The notes: generated by a model from the letters alone, not told the origin. Positions 8,816 through 18,381 are shown, numbered from the stretch's first letter. The stretch: 64,000 nt of DNA from JACVRW01 sp963814095 (GCA_963814095.1 CAWFBT010000027.1:124001-188000); one strand, 5' to 3'. A program made the numbers and translations.

Positions 8816-9648
8816 GGGTCGCCTACCTCGGTCCCGCCGGGACCCACAGCGAGGAGGCCCTGCGCGCGTCCGCCCCGGACGGCGCCGAGGAGGTTCCCTG
8901 CCCGACGATCTACGACGCCGTCATGGCCGTCCAACAGGGCGCCGCCGACCGCGCCGTCGTCCCGATCGAGAACGCGCTCGAGGGCGGCGTGGCAGTGACG
9001 CTCGACACGCTCGTGCTCGAGGCTGCCGACGTTCGCATCGGCGCCGAGCTCGTGCATCCCATCCATCACTGCCTGATCGCCGCGGGGCCGCTCGACCTGG
9101 CGAGCGTGCGCAGGGTCGTCTCGCACCCACAGGCCATCGCCCAGTGCGCTCGCTTCCTGCGCGAGCGGCTGCCGCACGCGGAGCACGTGAGCGCACCCTC
9201 GACCGCCGAGGCGGTCGCGTCGCTGCGCGGCGCCGACGGCTCGGCCGCGGCGCTCGGGACGCGGCTCGCGGCAGACCTGTACGGCTGCGAGCTGATCGCG
9301 GCGGATGTCGAGGACCACCCGGACAACGCCACCCGCTTCGTCTGGCTCGCCCCCGCTGCCGCTGTCCGCGAGCCCGACGGGCCGGCCAAGACGACGATCG
9401 TCTTCTGGGGCGCCGGCGACGAGGCTCCGGGCTGGCTCGTCGACGTACTCGGCGAACTGGCGAGCCGGGACGTCAACCTGACACGGATCGAGTCGCGACC
9501 GCGCCGTATCCGGCTCGGCCACTACATGTTCGTCGCCGACCTCGAGGGCGCGGCGTCGCTCCCGCCGGTGAGCGATGCGCTCGCGGCGCTCGGCGCCCAC
9601 GTCGAGGAGGTCCGGGTGCTCGGCTCGTACGGCGCGTCACCCGGATGA
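8812..9648 (+). CDS. pheA: Prephenate dehydratase
   Basis: Converts prephenate to phenylpyruvate in phenylalanine synthesis. The 278-residue protein has a periplasmic-binding-like catalytic region at about 1-180 (AYLGPAGTHSEEAL near the N-terminus, VPIENALEGGV, and the conserved NATRFVWL) and a C-terminal ACT domain at about 190-270 with the LTRIESRP motif that binds phenylalanine in feedback-inhibited enzymes. There is no chorismate mutase domain, so it is the monofunctional type. GTG at 8812 overlaps the upstream stop. Confidence 0.95.
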   Translation: MRVAYLGPAGTHSEEALRASAPDGAEEVPCPTIYDAVMAVQQGAADRAVVPIENALEGGVAVTLDTLVLEAADVRIGAELVHPIHHCLIAAGPLDLASVRRVVSHPQAIAQCARFLRERLPHAEHVSAPSTAEAVASLRGADGSAAALGTRLAADLYGCELIAADVEDHPDNATRFVWLAPAAAVREPDGPAKTTIVFWGAGDEAPGWLVDVLGELASRDVNLTRIESRPRRIRLGHYMFVADLEGAASLPPVSDALAALGAHVEEVRVLGSYGASPG

Positions 9649-9731
9649 CCGCCCGGGCCCTCGCGGCCCGGACCCCGCGTCACCAGGCCTCAACCTCGTC
9701 GCCGGGCCTGCTGGGTACACTCAGCGCAGTT

Positions 9732-10337
9732 ATGGCAGTACGGGTGGACGTGACGCTCGAGGTGGGTGACGGCGAACCAGGCCCTGCCGCCGCGCTGCAC
9801 GGGGCCGGCCGGCCTGCGCAGCGCCATTCCTCGTCCGGCCGGGTGCTCGTCCTCAACGCGTCGTTCGAGCCGATCAACGTCTGCACGGTCCGGCGCGCCG
9901 CCGTCCTGATCCTCAAGAACCGCGCCGAGGTGCTCGAGAAGGGCGACTGGGTGCTTCACGCCGAGTCGTTCACGCTCGACCGGCCGGTCGTGATCAGGCT
10001 GCTCACCTACGTCCGTATCCCGCGCGACGCCCATCGCCGCAAGATCACCCGCCGTGCCGTGTTCGCCCGCGACCGCTGGACCTGTCAGTACTGCGGGCAC
10101 GAGCGCGGCAACCTGACGGTCGACCACGTGATCCCGCGCTCGAAGGGCGGGCCCTCCACCTGGGAGAACATCGTCGCCTGCTGCGCGCCGTGCAACCGGC
10201 GCAAGGGCGACCGCCTTCCGAGGCAGGCGAACATGGTTCCGGTCAAGACTCCGCGCGCGCCGAACCCGGCCATCTTCATCCACGTCGCCGCACCGACGAT
10301 CCCGGCGGCGTGGGAGCAGTACCTCGTGGCCGCCTGA
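9732..10337 (+). CDS. HNH endonuclease family protein
   Basis: A 201-residue protein. The N-terminal half (VLVLNASFEPINVCTVRRA onward) is the conserved cap seen in actinobacterial HNH proteins. The C-terminal half carries CQYCG and CAPCNRRKGD cysteine pairs around LTVDHVIPRSKGG, the HNH nuclease core with bound zinc. These stand-alone proteins are common and chromosomal; a role in DNA repair or processing is likely but not shown. ATG at 9732 follows an 83-bp gap after pheA. Its stop overlaps the next start by one base. Confidence 0.9.
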   Translation: MAVRVDVTLEVGDGEPGPAAALHGAGRPAQRHSSSGRVLVLNASFEPINVCTVRRAAVLILKNRAEVLEKGDWVLHAESFTLDRPVVIRLLTYVRIPRDAHRRKITRRAVFARDRWTCQYCGHERGNLTVDHVIPRSKGGPSTWENIVACCAPCNRRKGDRLPRQANMVPVKTPRAPNPAIFIHVAAPTIPAAWEQYLVAA

Positions 10338-10807
10338 TGGACCAGCCGGACCGCCCGGGCGCACAGCCTCCAGCGGGCCGCAGGGAGCGCCTGCTCACGG
10401 ACGACCAGCTGCCCGCCACCGTCGGCCAGGTCAAGTCGCTGCGGCGCTGGCTGATCGTGGCCGGCGTCTGGGCGGTGGCTGCCACGGCGCTCGCCGTATT
10501 CGCCCTGATTCAGGCCAACCAGGAGGACGAGGCGGGTCGCGAGGAGGCCGCGGGCGAGCTCGGCCGGGTGCAGCGCCAGCTGAACAACCGGATCGATGAC
10601 CTCGAGCAGCGGATCGAGGGCCTGCCGAGCTCCGACGACATCTCGAGCCTCGAGGACCGGCTGGCCGCGGCCGAGGACGACGCTTCGAGGGCAGCGCAGG
10701 ACGTCGAGCGGCTCGGCAACCGCCTCGACGACCTCGAGGGCCGCGTCGACGAGCTGGAGCAGGCGCCGGCGGCCGAAGGCGGCACCGACACCGAGACCGC
10801 GCCCTAG
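10337..10807 (+). CDS. Single-pass membrane protein with coiled coil
   Basis: A 156-residue protein of unknown function. A polar N-terminus of about 35 residues precedes one membrane segment at about 38-58 (WLIVAGVWAVAATALAVFAL). The remainder is a long heptad-patterned coiled coil (repeated LEDRL, LGNRLDDLEGRVDELE) with an acidic tail. The topology suggests an extracytoplasmic coil. ATG overlaps the HNH stop (TGATG). Its TAG stop interlocks with the stop of the convergent gene in the palindrome CTAG at 10804-10807. Confidence 0.85.
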   Translation: MDQPDRPGAQPPAGRRERLLTDDQLPATVGQVKSLRRWLIVAGVWAVAATALAVFALIQANQEDEAGREEAAGELGRVQRQLNNRIDDLEQRIEGLPSSDDISSLEDRLAAAEDDASRAAQDVERLGNRLDDLEGRVDELEQAPAAEGGTDTETAP

Positions 10808-11241
10808 CTCGGCGACCCGGGGCGGTTCGCGGGAGCCGGGCGGCGCGGGCAGGCCTCGAGCGCCTCGTCCGTTGTGCGGTACTCGTCGACACGCCTGATC
10901 TTCCCCTCCTCCAGGCGGACCAGGTACGTCTCACGAACCTCGACGCCAATGCCGCTCGCCCTGCCCTCGAGCGTGGCCGTCCACGGGACGACCACCCAGT
11001 CGCCGAGATCGATGAAGTCCTCGAAGGTCACGACACCGACGAACCGGTTGACCCATGCCTCCCCCGTGTCGGCGATGAAGCGGCGCATGCCCTCGGCCCC
11101 GCGGTAGGTCTGCGGGTCCGGCTCGTCGGCCCCGGTCGTCCACTCGATCTCGGGTGAGTGCTCCGCGAAGAAGCCCTCGAGATCCCCGCGTGCGAGCGCC
11201 TCGAGGCTCCTGCGGACGACTTCCACGTTCTGGGCGGACAC
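10804..11241 (-). CDS. SnoaL-like / NTF2-fold protein
   Basis: A 145-residue protein of the NTF2-like superfamily, typified by NVEVVRRSLEALARGDLEGF at the start, then a pocket strand region ending in LVRLEEGKIRRVDEYRTTDEAL. Members include small isomerases, cyclases and binding proteins; the substrate cannot be read from sequence. GTG at 11241 is chosen because related proteins begin M-S-x-x-N-V-E-V-V; an in-frame codon at 11277 would add 12 residues overlapping a hairpin. It converges with the preceding gene. Confidence 0.82.
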   Translation of the reverse strand: MSAQNVEVVRRSLEALARGDLEGFFAEHSPEIEWTTGADEPDPQTYRGAEGMRRFIADTGEAWVNRFVGVVTFEDFIDLGDWVVVPWTATLEGRASGIGVEVRETYLVRLEEGKIRRVDEYRTTDEALEACPRRPAPANRPGSPS

Positions 11242-11276
11242 GGCCGTAGGAGTATCGCCGCTCGGCCCGGAAAGCA

Positions 11277-11306
11277 CGAGGGGCGCCCCCGTGGGAGCGC
11301 CCCTCG
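11277..11306 (-). terminator. Perfect 10-bp stem hairpin between gyrA and the SnoaL-like gene
   Basis: CGAGGGGCGC at 11277-11286 pairs perfectly with GCGCCCCTCG at 11297-11306 across a 10-base loop. On the minus strand it is followed by TGCTTTCC, a weak U tract. It probably ends gyrA transcription or attenuates the next gene. Confidence 0.45.
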
Positions 11307-11574
11307 CCTGACTATTGGCTGGACTTGATCGGCAGGTCCGTCACGGCCAGAGGAACCACTCCCGGCCAGAACCACCGACGGCATCACGGTTGGACTCCGC
11401 TAAGACTGCCTCGGCGCGCCGCCGGCCGAGCCGGCGGCTTCCGCGACTACGGGCCCAGCAACCGGTCTAGCGGCCGGACACCTCCAGGGTCCCAAAAATT
11501 CTGTCAGTCAAGCTCGGACCACCCCCTTTCTCTGGTGACAGAGATTGAAGCAGACGCGGAGGTCGATTGGGTCG
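11307..11574. other. Intergenic space downstream of gyrA
   Basis: No credible gene is visible. The stretch holds an inverted copy of the dispersed hairpin element at 11415-11440 and otherwise unremarkable sequence. Confidence 0.6.
11415..11440 (-). repeat. Dispersed hairpin element, copy 2 (inverted)
   Basis: GCCGCCGGC at 11418-11426 pairs perfectly with GCCGGCGGC at 11430-11438 around a 3-base loop. Read on the minus strand it matches the family at 21 of 26 positions, and the stem changes are compensatory, which supports a structure-conserving element. Confidence 0.55.
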
Positions 11575-14097
11575 CTACTCGTCGTCGGGCAGCTCGTCCG
11601 GCACTTCGTCCGTCGCGACCGGCGCGGCGGTGTCCTCGGAGGTCTCCATCACGAGGGCCACCGCGCTCACCCCATCGTCCTCGCGCAGGTTCATCACGCG
11701 CACCCCCTGAGCCGGCCGGCCTTGCTTCGAGATGCCGCGCACGCCGGTGCGCTGGACCATCCCGTTCTGGGAGATGAAGACGAGGTCGTAGTGCTCCTTC
11801 ACGATGAGCGCGCCGGCGACGCCGCCCTTCTTCTCGGTGAGCCCGATGGTCTTCACGCCCATGGTTCCACGACCCTTGACGGGGTACTCCTCGATCGCCG
11901 TGCGCTTGCCGTAGCCGTTCTCGGTCACGACCAGCAACTCCGTGTCCGGCCGCACGACGTCCATGGCTAGCACGCGGTTGTCCCCTCGCGCGACGTTCAT
12001 GCCCTTGACGCCGCCGGTGTCGCGTCCCATCGGCCGGACGTCGTCCTCGTTGAAGCGTGCCGCCTGGCCGGAGCGCGAGACCATGATGATGTCGTCGTCG
12101 CCGCTCGTGCGGCGCACCGCGACCAGCTCGTCGTCGTCGCGGATCTTGATGGCAAGGATGCCGTCGGCCTTGATCGGCGTGTTGTAGGCCTTGAACTCGG
12201 TCTTCTTGATCTGGCCCTGGCGCGTTGCGAAGACGAGGTACTTGCCCTCGTTGAAGTCGCGCGTGGCCTGGACTGCCTGGACCCGCTCGCCCTCGCGCAG
12301 CGGGAGCAGGTTGACGAGCGCGCGCCCCTTGGCGGTGCGCTGCGCCTCGGGCAGCTCGTAGACCTTCTGGCGGTAGACCTTGCCGCGGTTCGTGAAGAAC
12401 AGCAGGTAGTCGTGCGTCGAGCAGACGAAGAGGTGCTCGATGTAGTCCTCGTCCTTGAGGTCCATGCCCATCACGCCCACGCCACCGCGGTGCTGCTGGC
12501 GGTAGGTCGCGAGGGGGAGCGTCTTGATGTAGCCCGAGTGCGTGATCGAGATGACCATCTGCTGGTCGGCGATCAGGTCCTCGATGTCGATCTCGTCCTC
12601 GGAGTGGATGATCTCGGTGCGCCGCTCGTCGCCGTAGCGTTCCCTGATCTCGAGCAGCTCCTCCTTGATCAGGCCCATCACGCGCGACTCGTCGCCGAGG
12701 ATGTCGCGCAGCTCCTTGATGCGCTCGAGGACGTCGGCGTGCTCGGTCTTGATCTCGTCGGTCTGGAGCGCGGTGAGTCGCTGCAGGCGCAGGTCGAGGA
12801 TCGCCTGGGCCTGGATGCGCGACAGCTCGTAGCGCTCGATCAGTCCGGTGCGCGCCTCGTCCGGGTCGCGCGAGCCGCGGATCAGCTCGATGACCTCGTC
12901 GATGTTCGCGATCGCGATGAGCAGCCCCTCGAGGATGTGCAGGCGCGCCTCGCGCTCCCCGAGCTCGTACTGCGTGCGGCGCACGATCACGTCGCGCTGG
13001 TGGTCGACGTAGTTGCGGACGATCGGCAGCAGGCCGAGCGTGCGCGGCACGCCGTCGACGAGCGCGACCATGTTCACGCCGAACGTGTTCTGGAGCGACG
13101 TGTGCTTGTAGAGCTTGTTGAGGACGACCTTCGGAATCGCGTCGCGCTTGAGCTCGATCACGAGCCGGATGCCTGACTTGTCGGACTCGTCGCGAAGGTC
13201 GGAGATCTCCTTGAGCCGGCCGTTCTGGACCTGCTCGACGATCTTCTGCATCAGGCCGCTGCCGTCACCTCGGCCGTCGCCCTTGTAGACCTGGTAGGGC
13301 ATCTCGGTGACGATGATCGCCTCCTTGCCCTGGCGCAGCGGCTCGATGTGCGCGCGCCCGCGCACGACGAGACGGCCGCGACCGGTCTCGTAGGCGTCGC
13401 GGATGCCGCCGTGGCCGACGATCATGCCGCCGGTCGGGAAGTCCGGGCCCTTGAGGTGCTTCATCAGGCCCTTGACGTCGATCGACGGGTCGTCGATATG
13501 GGCGATCACGGCGTCGATCGCCTCGCGCAGGTTGTGCGGCGGGATGTTGGTCGCCATCCCGACAGCGATGCCCGTGGCACCGTTGACGAGCAGGTTCGGG
13601 AAGCGCGCCGGCAGGACGAGCGGCTCCTGGCGCGACTCGTCGTAGTTCGGCGCGAAGTCGACGGTGTCGGCGTCGATGTCGCGCAGCAGCTCGGTCGCGA
13701 GCCGTGACAGGCGCGCCTCGGTGTAGCGGTAGGCGGCCGGCGGGTCGTTGTCGATCGAGCCGAAGTTGCCCTGCGGCTCGATCAGCGGGTAGCGCATCGC
13801 GAAGTCCTGGGCGAGCCGCACGAGCGTGTCGTAGATAGCCGAGTCCCCGTGCGGGTGGTAGCGGCCCATCACGTCGCCGACGGTGGTCGCGGCCTTACGG
13901 AACGGCCGCGTCGGCTGCAGGCCGTTCTCGTTCATCGTGAACAGCACGCGCCGGTGCACGGGCTTGAGTCCGTCGCGCACGTCCGGCAGCGCGCGGCCCA
14001 CGATCACGCTCATGGCGTAGTCGAGGTAGGAGGAGCGCATCTCCTCCTCGAGCCCGCGAGGCTCGATGTTTCCGCCGGTCAGCTGCTCAATCGACAT
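11575..14097 (-). CDS. gyrA: DNA gyrase subunit A
   Basis: The breaking-rejoining subunit of gyrase, which introduces negative supercoils with GyrB. It is full length at 840 residues. The catalytic tyrosine is Tyr125 in AAYRYTEARL. The quinolone-resistance region reads HPHGDSAIYD with Ser86 and Asp90 (E. coli Ser83 and Asp87) intact, so no classical resistance substitution is visible there. The C-terminal beta-pinwheel repeats follow, with the GyrA box in the QRTAKGRAL region, and the tail is acidic. ATG at 14097 follows gyrB after 137 bases in the same orientation. Confidence 0.97.
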   Translation of the reverse strand: MSIEQLTGGNIEPRGLEEEMRSSYLDYAMSVIVGRALPDVRDGLKPVHRRVLFTMNENGLQPTRPFRKAATTVGDVMGRYHPHGDSAIYDTLVRLAQDFAMRYPLIEPQGNFGSIDNDPPAAYRYTEARLSRLATELLRDIDADTVDFAPNYDESRQEPLVLPARFPNLLVNGATGIAVGMATNIPPHNLREAIDAVIAHIDDPSIDVKGLMKHLKGPDFPTGGMIVGHGGIRDAYETGRGRLVVRGRAHIEPLRQGKEAIIVTEMPYQVYKGDGRGDGSGLMQKIVEQVQNGRLKEISDLRDESDKSGIRLVIELKRDAIPKVVLNKLYKHTSLQNTFGVNMVALVDGVPRTLGLLPIVRNYVDHQRDVIVRRTQYELGEREARLHILEGLLIAIANIDEVIELIRGSRDPDEARTGLIERYELSRIQAQAILDLRLQRLTALQTDEIKTEHADVLERIKELRDILGDESRVMGLIKEELLEIRERYGDERRTEIIHSEDEIDIEDLIADQQMVISITHSGYIKTLPLATYRQQHRGGVGVMGMDLKDEDYIEHLFVCSTHDYLLFFTNRGKVYRQKVYELPEAQRTAKGRALVNLLPLREGERVQAVQATRDFNEGKYLVFATRQGQIKKTEFKAYNTPIKADGILAIKIRDDDELVAVRRTSGDDDIIMVSRSGQAARFNEDDVRPMGRDTGGVKGMNVARGDNRVLAMDVVRPDTELLVVTENGYGKRTAIEEYPVKGRGTMGVKTIGLTEKKGGVAGALIVKEHYDLVFISQNGMVQRTGVRGISKQGRPAQGVRVMNLREDDGVSAVALVMETSEDTAAPVATDEVPDELPDDE

Positions 14098-14234
14098 CTA
14101 TACTCCAATCAATGAAACGGGCGCTGCGGACCAACGCGATTCTGAGCGAAAACCAAGCAATCCAAGGACGCAGGGAGCGGACAAGGCTCTGCCTGTCCGC
14201 GACCGAGGACGCCGGAGTGCGCCGGTTTGCAGCC

Positions 14235-16727
14235 TCAGACATCGAGGTTGGTCACTTCGCGCGCGTGGGTCTCGATGAACTCGCGCCGCGGCTCGACCGC
14301 GTCGCCCATGAGCATCGAGAAGACCTGGTCGGCCCCGCTGGCGTCGTCGATCGTGACGAGCTGCAGCGTGCGGCTCTCCGGGTCCATGGTGGTATCGAAG
14401 AGCTGGCCGGCGTTCATCTCGCCGAGGCCCTTGAAGCGCTGCAGGGGCACGCCGTCGCGGCAGATCTCCAGCACCCGCGTGCGCAGGTCCTCGAACGAGA
14501 GCGCGTCGCCCTCCTTCTTGCCGAGCACGACGTGGAAGGGCGGTGTGCCCGCCAGCGCCTTGAGCTCCGTGTGGATCTTCACGAAGCCGCGGTACTCGGG
14601 CGTCGAGAAGAGCCCGGTCGCGATCCGGTAGGTCTTGGCCGTGCCGGTCTTGCGCTCGATCACGTGTACGACGATCAGGTTCTCGTCTTCCGAGACCAGG
14701 GTCGTCTCATAGGGCTCGCCCTCCGGGTCGTCGCCCTTCAGCAACTCGACCACGGCCGCGGCGTCGGCGGCGCCCTCGTCGAGCACGGCCGACTCCTCCA
14801 GGAACTGGATCGGGTCGTGGCCCCACTCGGCGCGCAGCGCGGCGGCCCAGCCCTCGTACTGCTTGAGCAGGCGGCCGTACTTCTGCCAGCGCGAATGGGT
14901 AAGGCTGAAGCGCTCGCCCTCACGGTCGGTGACCTCGAGGGTCTCGAGCTTGTCGCGCAGCAGGACCTCCTCGAGCTCGGACTCCTTCTCGATGTAGATG
15001 TCCTGCTTGCCCGACTTGACCTTGTAGAGCGGCGGCTTCGCGATGTAGACGTAGCCGGCGTCGATCAGGTCGGCCATCTCGCGGTAGAGGAAGGTGAGCA
15101 CCAGCGTGCGGATGTGGGCGCCGTCCACGTCGGCGTCGGTCATGACGATGACCTTGTGGTAGCGCGCCCTGTCGAGGTCGAACTCCTCGCGGATGCCGGT
15201 GCCGATCGCGGTGATCAGCGCCTGGATCTCCTTGTTCGAGAGGACCTTGTCGATCCGGTTCTTCTCGACGTTGATGATCTTGCCGCGCAGCGGCAGGATC
15301 GCCTGCGTGTTGCGGTCGCGACCCTGCTTGGCGGAGCCGCCGGCGGAGTCGCCCTCGACGATGAAGATCTCGGCCAGCGCGGGGTCGCGCACCGAGCAGT
15401 CGGCGAGCTTGCCGGGCAGCGTCGAGTTCTCGAGCGCCGACTTGCGTCGCGTGAGGTCGCGCGCCTTGCGGGCGGCCTCGCGGGCGCGCTGCGCCGCGAC
15501 GGCCTTCTTGATGATCTGGTTGCCGTCGGTCGGGCTCTCCTCGAGGAACTCGGCGAGACCCTTGTTGACCGCCGCCTGGACGAAGCCCTCGACGGGCGGG
15601 TTGCCGAGCTTCGTCTTGGTCTGGCCCTCGAACTGCGGGTCGGCGATCTTCACGGAGATGATCGCGGTGAGCCCCTCGCGGATGTCCTCGCCCTGAAGGT
15701 TGGCGTCCTTTTCCTTGAGCTCGCCCTTCTGGCGCGCGTAGGCGTTGATCGTCCGCGTGAGCGCCGAGCGGAAGCCGGAGAGGTGGGTGCCGCCCTCGTG
15801 CGTGTTGATGTTGTTCGCGAACGAGAGCAGGCTCTCCTGGTAGGAGTCGTTCCATTGGAGGGCCACCTCGACCTCGCCGATGTCGCTCGACTCCTCGAGG
15901 TAGACGATCTTCTGGTGGAGCGGCTCGCGGGTGCCCTGGCCGTGCAGGTACTTGACGAAGTCGACGATGCCACCGTCGTACTGGAAGGTGGTCTCGAAGC
16001 GCTCGCCGCGCTCGTCGCGGAAGCCGATCTTGAGACCCCTCGTGAGGAAGGCCATCTCGCGGAAGCGCTGCTCGAGCGTCGCACGGTCGTAGTCGATCGC
16101 CTCGAAGATCTCCATGTCCGGCAGGAAGCTGATGCTGGTGCCGCACCGGTCGGTCTTGGCGCCGCGCTCGAGGTCGCCCATCGGCTTGCCCCGCTCATAC
16201 GACTGGGTGTGCTCGTAGCCGTCGCGCCAAACGGTCAGGTGGAGCCACTCGGAGAGCGCGTTGACGACGGAGACGCCGACCCCGTGCAGGCCGCCCGACA
16301 CCTTGTAGCCGCCGCCCTCGCCGAACTTGCCACCCGCGTGCAGGACGGTCAGCACGACCTCGGCGGCCGGGCGCTGCTCCTTCTCCATCACGTCGACGGG
16401 GATGCCGCGGCCGTTGTCGGTCACGGTGACGCTGTTGTCGGGGTGGATGACGATCTCGACCTCGTCGGCCTCGCCGGCGAGCGCCTCGTCCACCGAGTTG
16501 TCCATCACCTCGTAGATCAGGTGATGCAGGCCGCGCATGCCCGTGGACCCGATGTACATGCCGGGTCGCTTGCGGACCGCCTCGAGGCCCTCGAGGACCG
16601 TGATGTCCTGAGCCTTGTAGGAGCCGTTCCCCCGGCCCTTGCCCTTCGCGGAAGCGCCCCCGTCCTGCCCGGGGGTGGCGCCGTCGCCCTCGTTCTGCTC
16701 TCTTCCGTCCTCGGGCTGCTTCGCCAA
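14235..16727 (-). CDS. gyrB: DNA gyrase subunit B
   Basis: The ATPase and Toprim subunit of gyrase, about 830 residues. The GHKL ATPase domain shows EVMDNSVDEA and TDNGRGIPV with GLHGVGVSVVNALS; the Toprim domain shows VEGDSAGGSA and MTDADVDGAHI; the conserved C-terminal tail includes FKGLGEMN. TTG at 16727 is preferred: AAGGGA lies 5 bases upstream and the protein then begins with a Lys/Glu/Gly-rich tail of about 35 residues before the ATPase domain. An in-frame ATG at 16805 would add 26 unusual residues and cannot be excluded. Confidence 0.96.
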   Translation of the reverse strand: MAKQPEDGREQNEGDGATPGQDGGASAKGKGRGNGSYKAQDITVLEGLEAVRKRPGMYIGSTGMRGLHHLIYEVMDNSVDEALAGEADEVEIVIHPDNSVTVTDNGRGIPVDVMEKEQRPAAEVVLTVLHAGGKFGEGGGYKVSGGLHGVGVSVVNALSEWLHLTVWRDGYEHTQSYERGKPMGDLERGAKTDRCGTSISFLPDMEIFEAIDYDRATLEQRFREMAFLTRGLKIGFRDERGERFETTFQYDGGIVDFVKYLHGQGTREPLHQKIVYLEESSDIGEVEVALQWNDSYQESLLSFANNINTHEGGTHLSGFRSALTRTINAYARQKGELKEKDANLQGEDIREGLTAIISVKIADPQFEGQTKTKLGNPPVEGFVQAAVNKGLAEFLEESPTDGNQIIKKAVAAQRAREAARKARDLTRRKSALENSTLPGKLADCSVRDPALAEIFIVEGDSAGGSAKQGRDRNTQAILPLRGKIINVEKNRIDKVLSNKEIQALITAIGTGIREEFDLDRARYHKVIVMTDADVDGAHIRTLVLTFLYREMADLIDAGYVYIAKPPLYKVKSGKQDIYIEKESELEEVLLRDKLETLEVTDREGERFSLTHSRWQKYGRLLKQYEGWAAALRAEWGHDPIQFLEESAVLDEGAADAAAVVELLKGDDPEGEPYETTLVSEDENLIVVHVIERKTGTAKTYRIATGLFSTPEYRGFVKIHTELKALAGTPPFHVVLGKKEGDALSFEDLRTRVLEICRDGVPLQRFKGLGEMNAGQLFDTTMDPESRTLQLVTIDDASGADQVFSMLMGDAVEPRREFIETHAREVTNLDV

Positions 16728-16851
16728 ACCGTTCCCTTCATCTCGCGGCCGCTCGGACCGCTGAAAACACCGTGAAAAGCCCCGACACCGTGCCGCTGTC
16801 AACACGGGCCGGGGCGGTACATAAGACCGCCTCTGATACTAGCAGGCTACC

Positions 16852-16868
16852 CCCCGTCTCGGACGGGG
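16852..16868. terminator. 7-bp hairpin between dciA and gyrB
   Basis: CCCCGTC and GACGGGG form a perfect stem with loop TCG in the 229-bp space between dciA and gyrB. No U tract follows, so it may be a weak terminator or a leader structure. Confidence 0.35.
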
Positions 16869-16956
16869 TCGCGTGTTACAAAATGCCCGCAAATCGCGCA
16901 AAAAGATGCAACGAGCCCGCGCCTCGCCGAGACGCGTTACGGCGGGCCCTACGCGC

Positions 16957-17268
16957 TCAGTTCGGGCCCGAACCCACGACGAACCTCAGCCTGGCGAGCG
17001 CTCCCCCCTCCGAGCCGCCCAACGCCTCGTTCATCCGGGTCAGCAGGTCGGGGCCGAGCAGCTCCAGCTCATGCGCCCACGCCGCCGACTCGCAGGCGAC
17101 CGTGAGCACGCCGTCGCGCTCCGACACGGGCTCCGCGAACGGCGCGAGGCCAGAGCCTGCGACCTCCCTCCAGACGCCCTGCGCACGGCCCAGCATGGTG
17201 GCCGGCTCGGTGCGCGCCACGACTCCGGCGAGCGCCAGCGAAAGCGGTCGCGGGGCGCGCCGCCTCAC
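16957..17268 (-). CDS. dciA: DciA/DUF721 family protein
   Basis: A 103-residue protein of the DUF721 family. DciA members load or assist the replicative helicase in bacteria lacking DnaC/DnaI, and in actinobacteria the gene regularly follows recF, as here. The conserved VWREVAG segment and the LTVACESAAWAHELELL segment are present. GTG at 17268 overlaps the recF stop (GTGA). Assignment rests on family sequence plus position between recF and gyrB. Confidence 0.88.
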   Translation of the reverse strand: MRRRAPRPLSLALAGVVARTEPATMLGRAQGVWREVAGSGLAPFAEPVSERDGVLTVACESAAWAHELELLGPDLLTRMNEALGGSEGGALARLRFVVGSGPN

Positions 17269-18374
17269 GCCGCCACCGCCCGCGTGACGGGCCGGACCGA
17301 GCCGCCCTCGACGCGCACGAGCCCGCCGTCCGCCCGCGCGCTGCCCGGCACGTGCTCGGGCTCGGTCGCCGTGATCACGGCCTGCCCGCCCGAGCGCAGC
17401 AGGTCCGCGAGCAGGTCGCGGCGGGCGGCGTCGAGCTCCGACATCACGTCGTCGAGCAGCATCAGCGGAGCCCGGCCGCGGCGTTCGGCCAGCAGGCCGC
17501 GCTCGGCGAACAGCAGCGCGAGCAGGGCCGCGCGCTGCTGGCCCTGCGAGCCGTAGGCGCGGAGCGCAGAGCCCTCGAGGAGCAGCTGCAGCTCGTCCCG
17601 GTGGGGCCCATGGGCCGTGAAGCCGCGCTCCAGGTCCGCCGTGCGCCGCTCCGCCAGCTCGGCCGCCAGCCCCTCGGCGTCGCCGGCCGGCGAGCGCGGG
17701 CGGTAGCGGAGCTCGGCCGAGCCGGGCAGGCCGAGCCGCGCGGCGAGCTCGGCGAACGGCTCGCGCAGCCCGGCGACCGCCTCAGCGCGATCCTCCATGA
17801 GCCGGATGCCCTGGCGGGCAAGCTCGCCGTCCCAGGCGTCGAGCGCGGACGGGCCCGCCGCCCCGCCGCGGATGCGCGCGATCAGGGCGTTGCGCTGCGC
17901 CAGCGCGCGTGAGTACGCCGCGCGCGTCTCGGCGCGGGCGGGCCAGAGCGCCGCCACCACCTGGTCGAGATGCGCGCGGCGGCCGGCCGGCGCGCCCTTG
18001 ACCAACTCGAGCCGCTCCGGCAGGAAGACGCTCACAAGCGGGCGTGCCTCGCTTGCGGACAGGCTGTCGACAGCGCTCCCGTCGACCCGCACGCGCTTCG
18101 GTTCGCCCGGCTCGAAGCCAACCTCGATGCGGTGCTCCTCGTCCTCACCCGCGGTCTCCAGCACCACCCGCGTGACGGACGCGCCGCGACGCACCAGCTC
18201 GCGCTCGTTCGAGGTCCGCGGCGAGCGCGCGGTGCAGCCGAAGTAGAGCGCCTCCAGCAGGTTCGTCTTGCCGGCGCCGTTGGGCCCGGCGACCACGGTC
18301 AGGCCGGGCGGGATGTTGAGCTCAGCGAGCTCGTAGTTGCGGAAGTCGCGCAGCTCGATGCGCCTCGCGACCAC
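17265..18374 (-). CDS. recF: DNA replication/repair protein RecF
   Basis: An SMC-like ATPase that helps RecA load at gaps and restarts stalled forks; 369 residues. Walker A is GPNGAGKTN near residues 30-38, the signature lies in RAYGSQGQQRAALLAL, and Walker B is PLMLLDDVMSELD. The start is GTG at 18374, 8 bases after dnaN, and the stop overlaps dciA. It belongs to the dnaA-dnaN-recF-dciA-gyrB-gyrA run. Confidence 0.96.
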   Translation of the reverse strand: MVARRIELRDFRNYELAELNIPPGLTVVAGPNGAGKTNLLEALYFGCTARSPRTSNERELVRRGASVTRVVLETAGEDEEHRIEVGFEPGEPKRVRVDGSAVDSLSASEARPLVSVFLPERLELVKGAPAGRRAHLDQVVAALWPARAETRAAYSRALAQRNALIARIRGGAAGPSALDAWDGELARQGIRLMEDRAEAVAGLREPFAELAARLGLPGSAELRYRPRSPAGDAEGLAAELAERRTADLERGFTAHGPHRDELQLLLEGSALRAYGSQGQQRAALLALLFAERGLLAERRGRAPLMLLDDVMSELDAARRDLLADLLRSGGQAVITATEPEHVPGSARADGGLVRVEGGSVRPVTRAVAA

Positions 18375-18381
18375 GACGCTC

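Noticed and set aside
14112..16775. Open frame of 887 codons opposite gyrB
   Set aside because: High GC leaves the antisense frame free of stops; gyrB on the minus strand has every expected motif.
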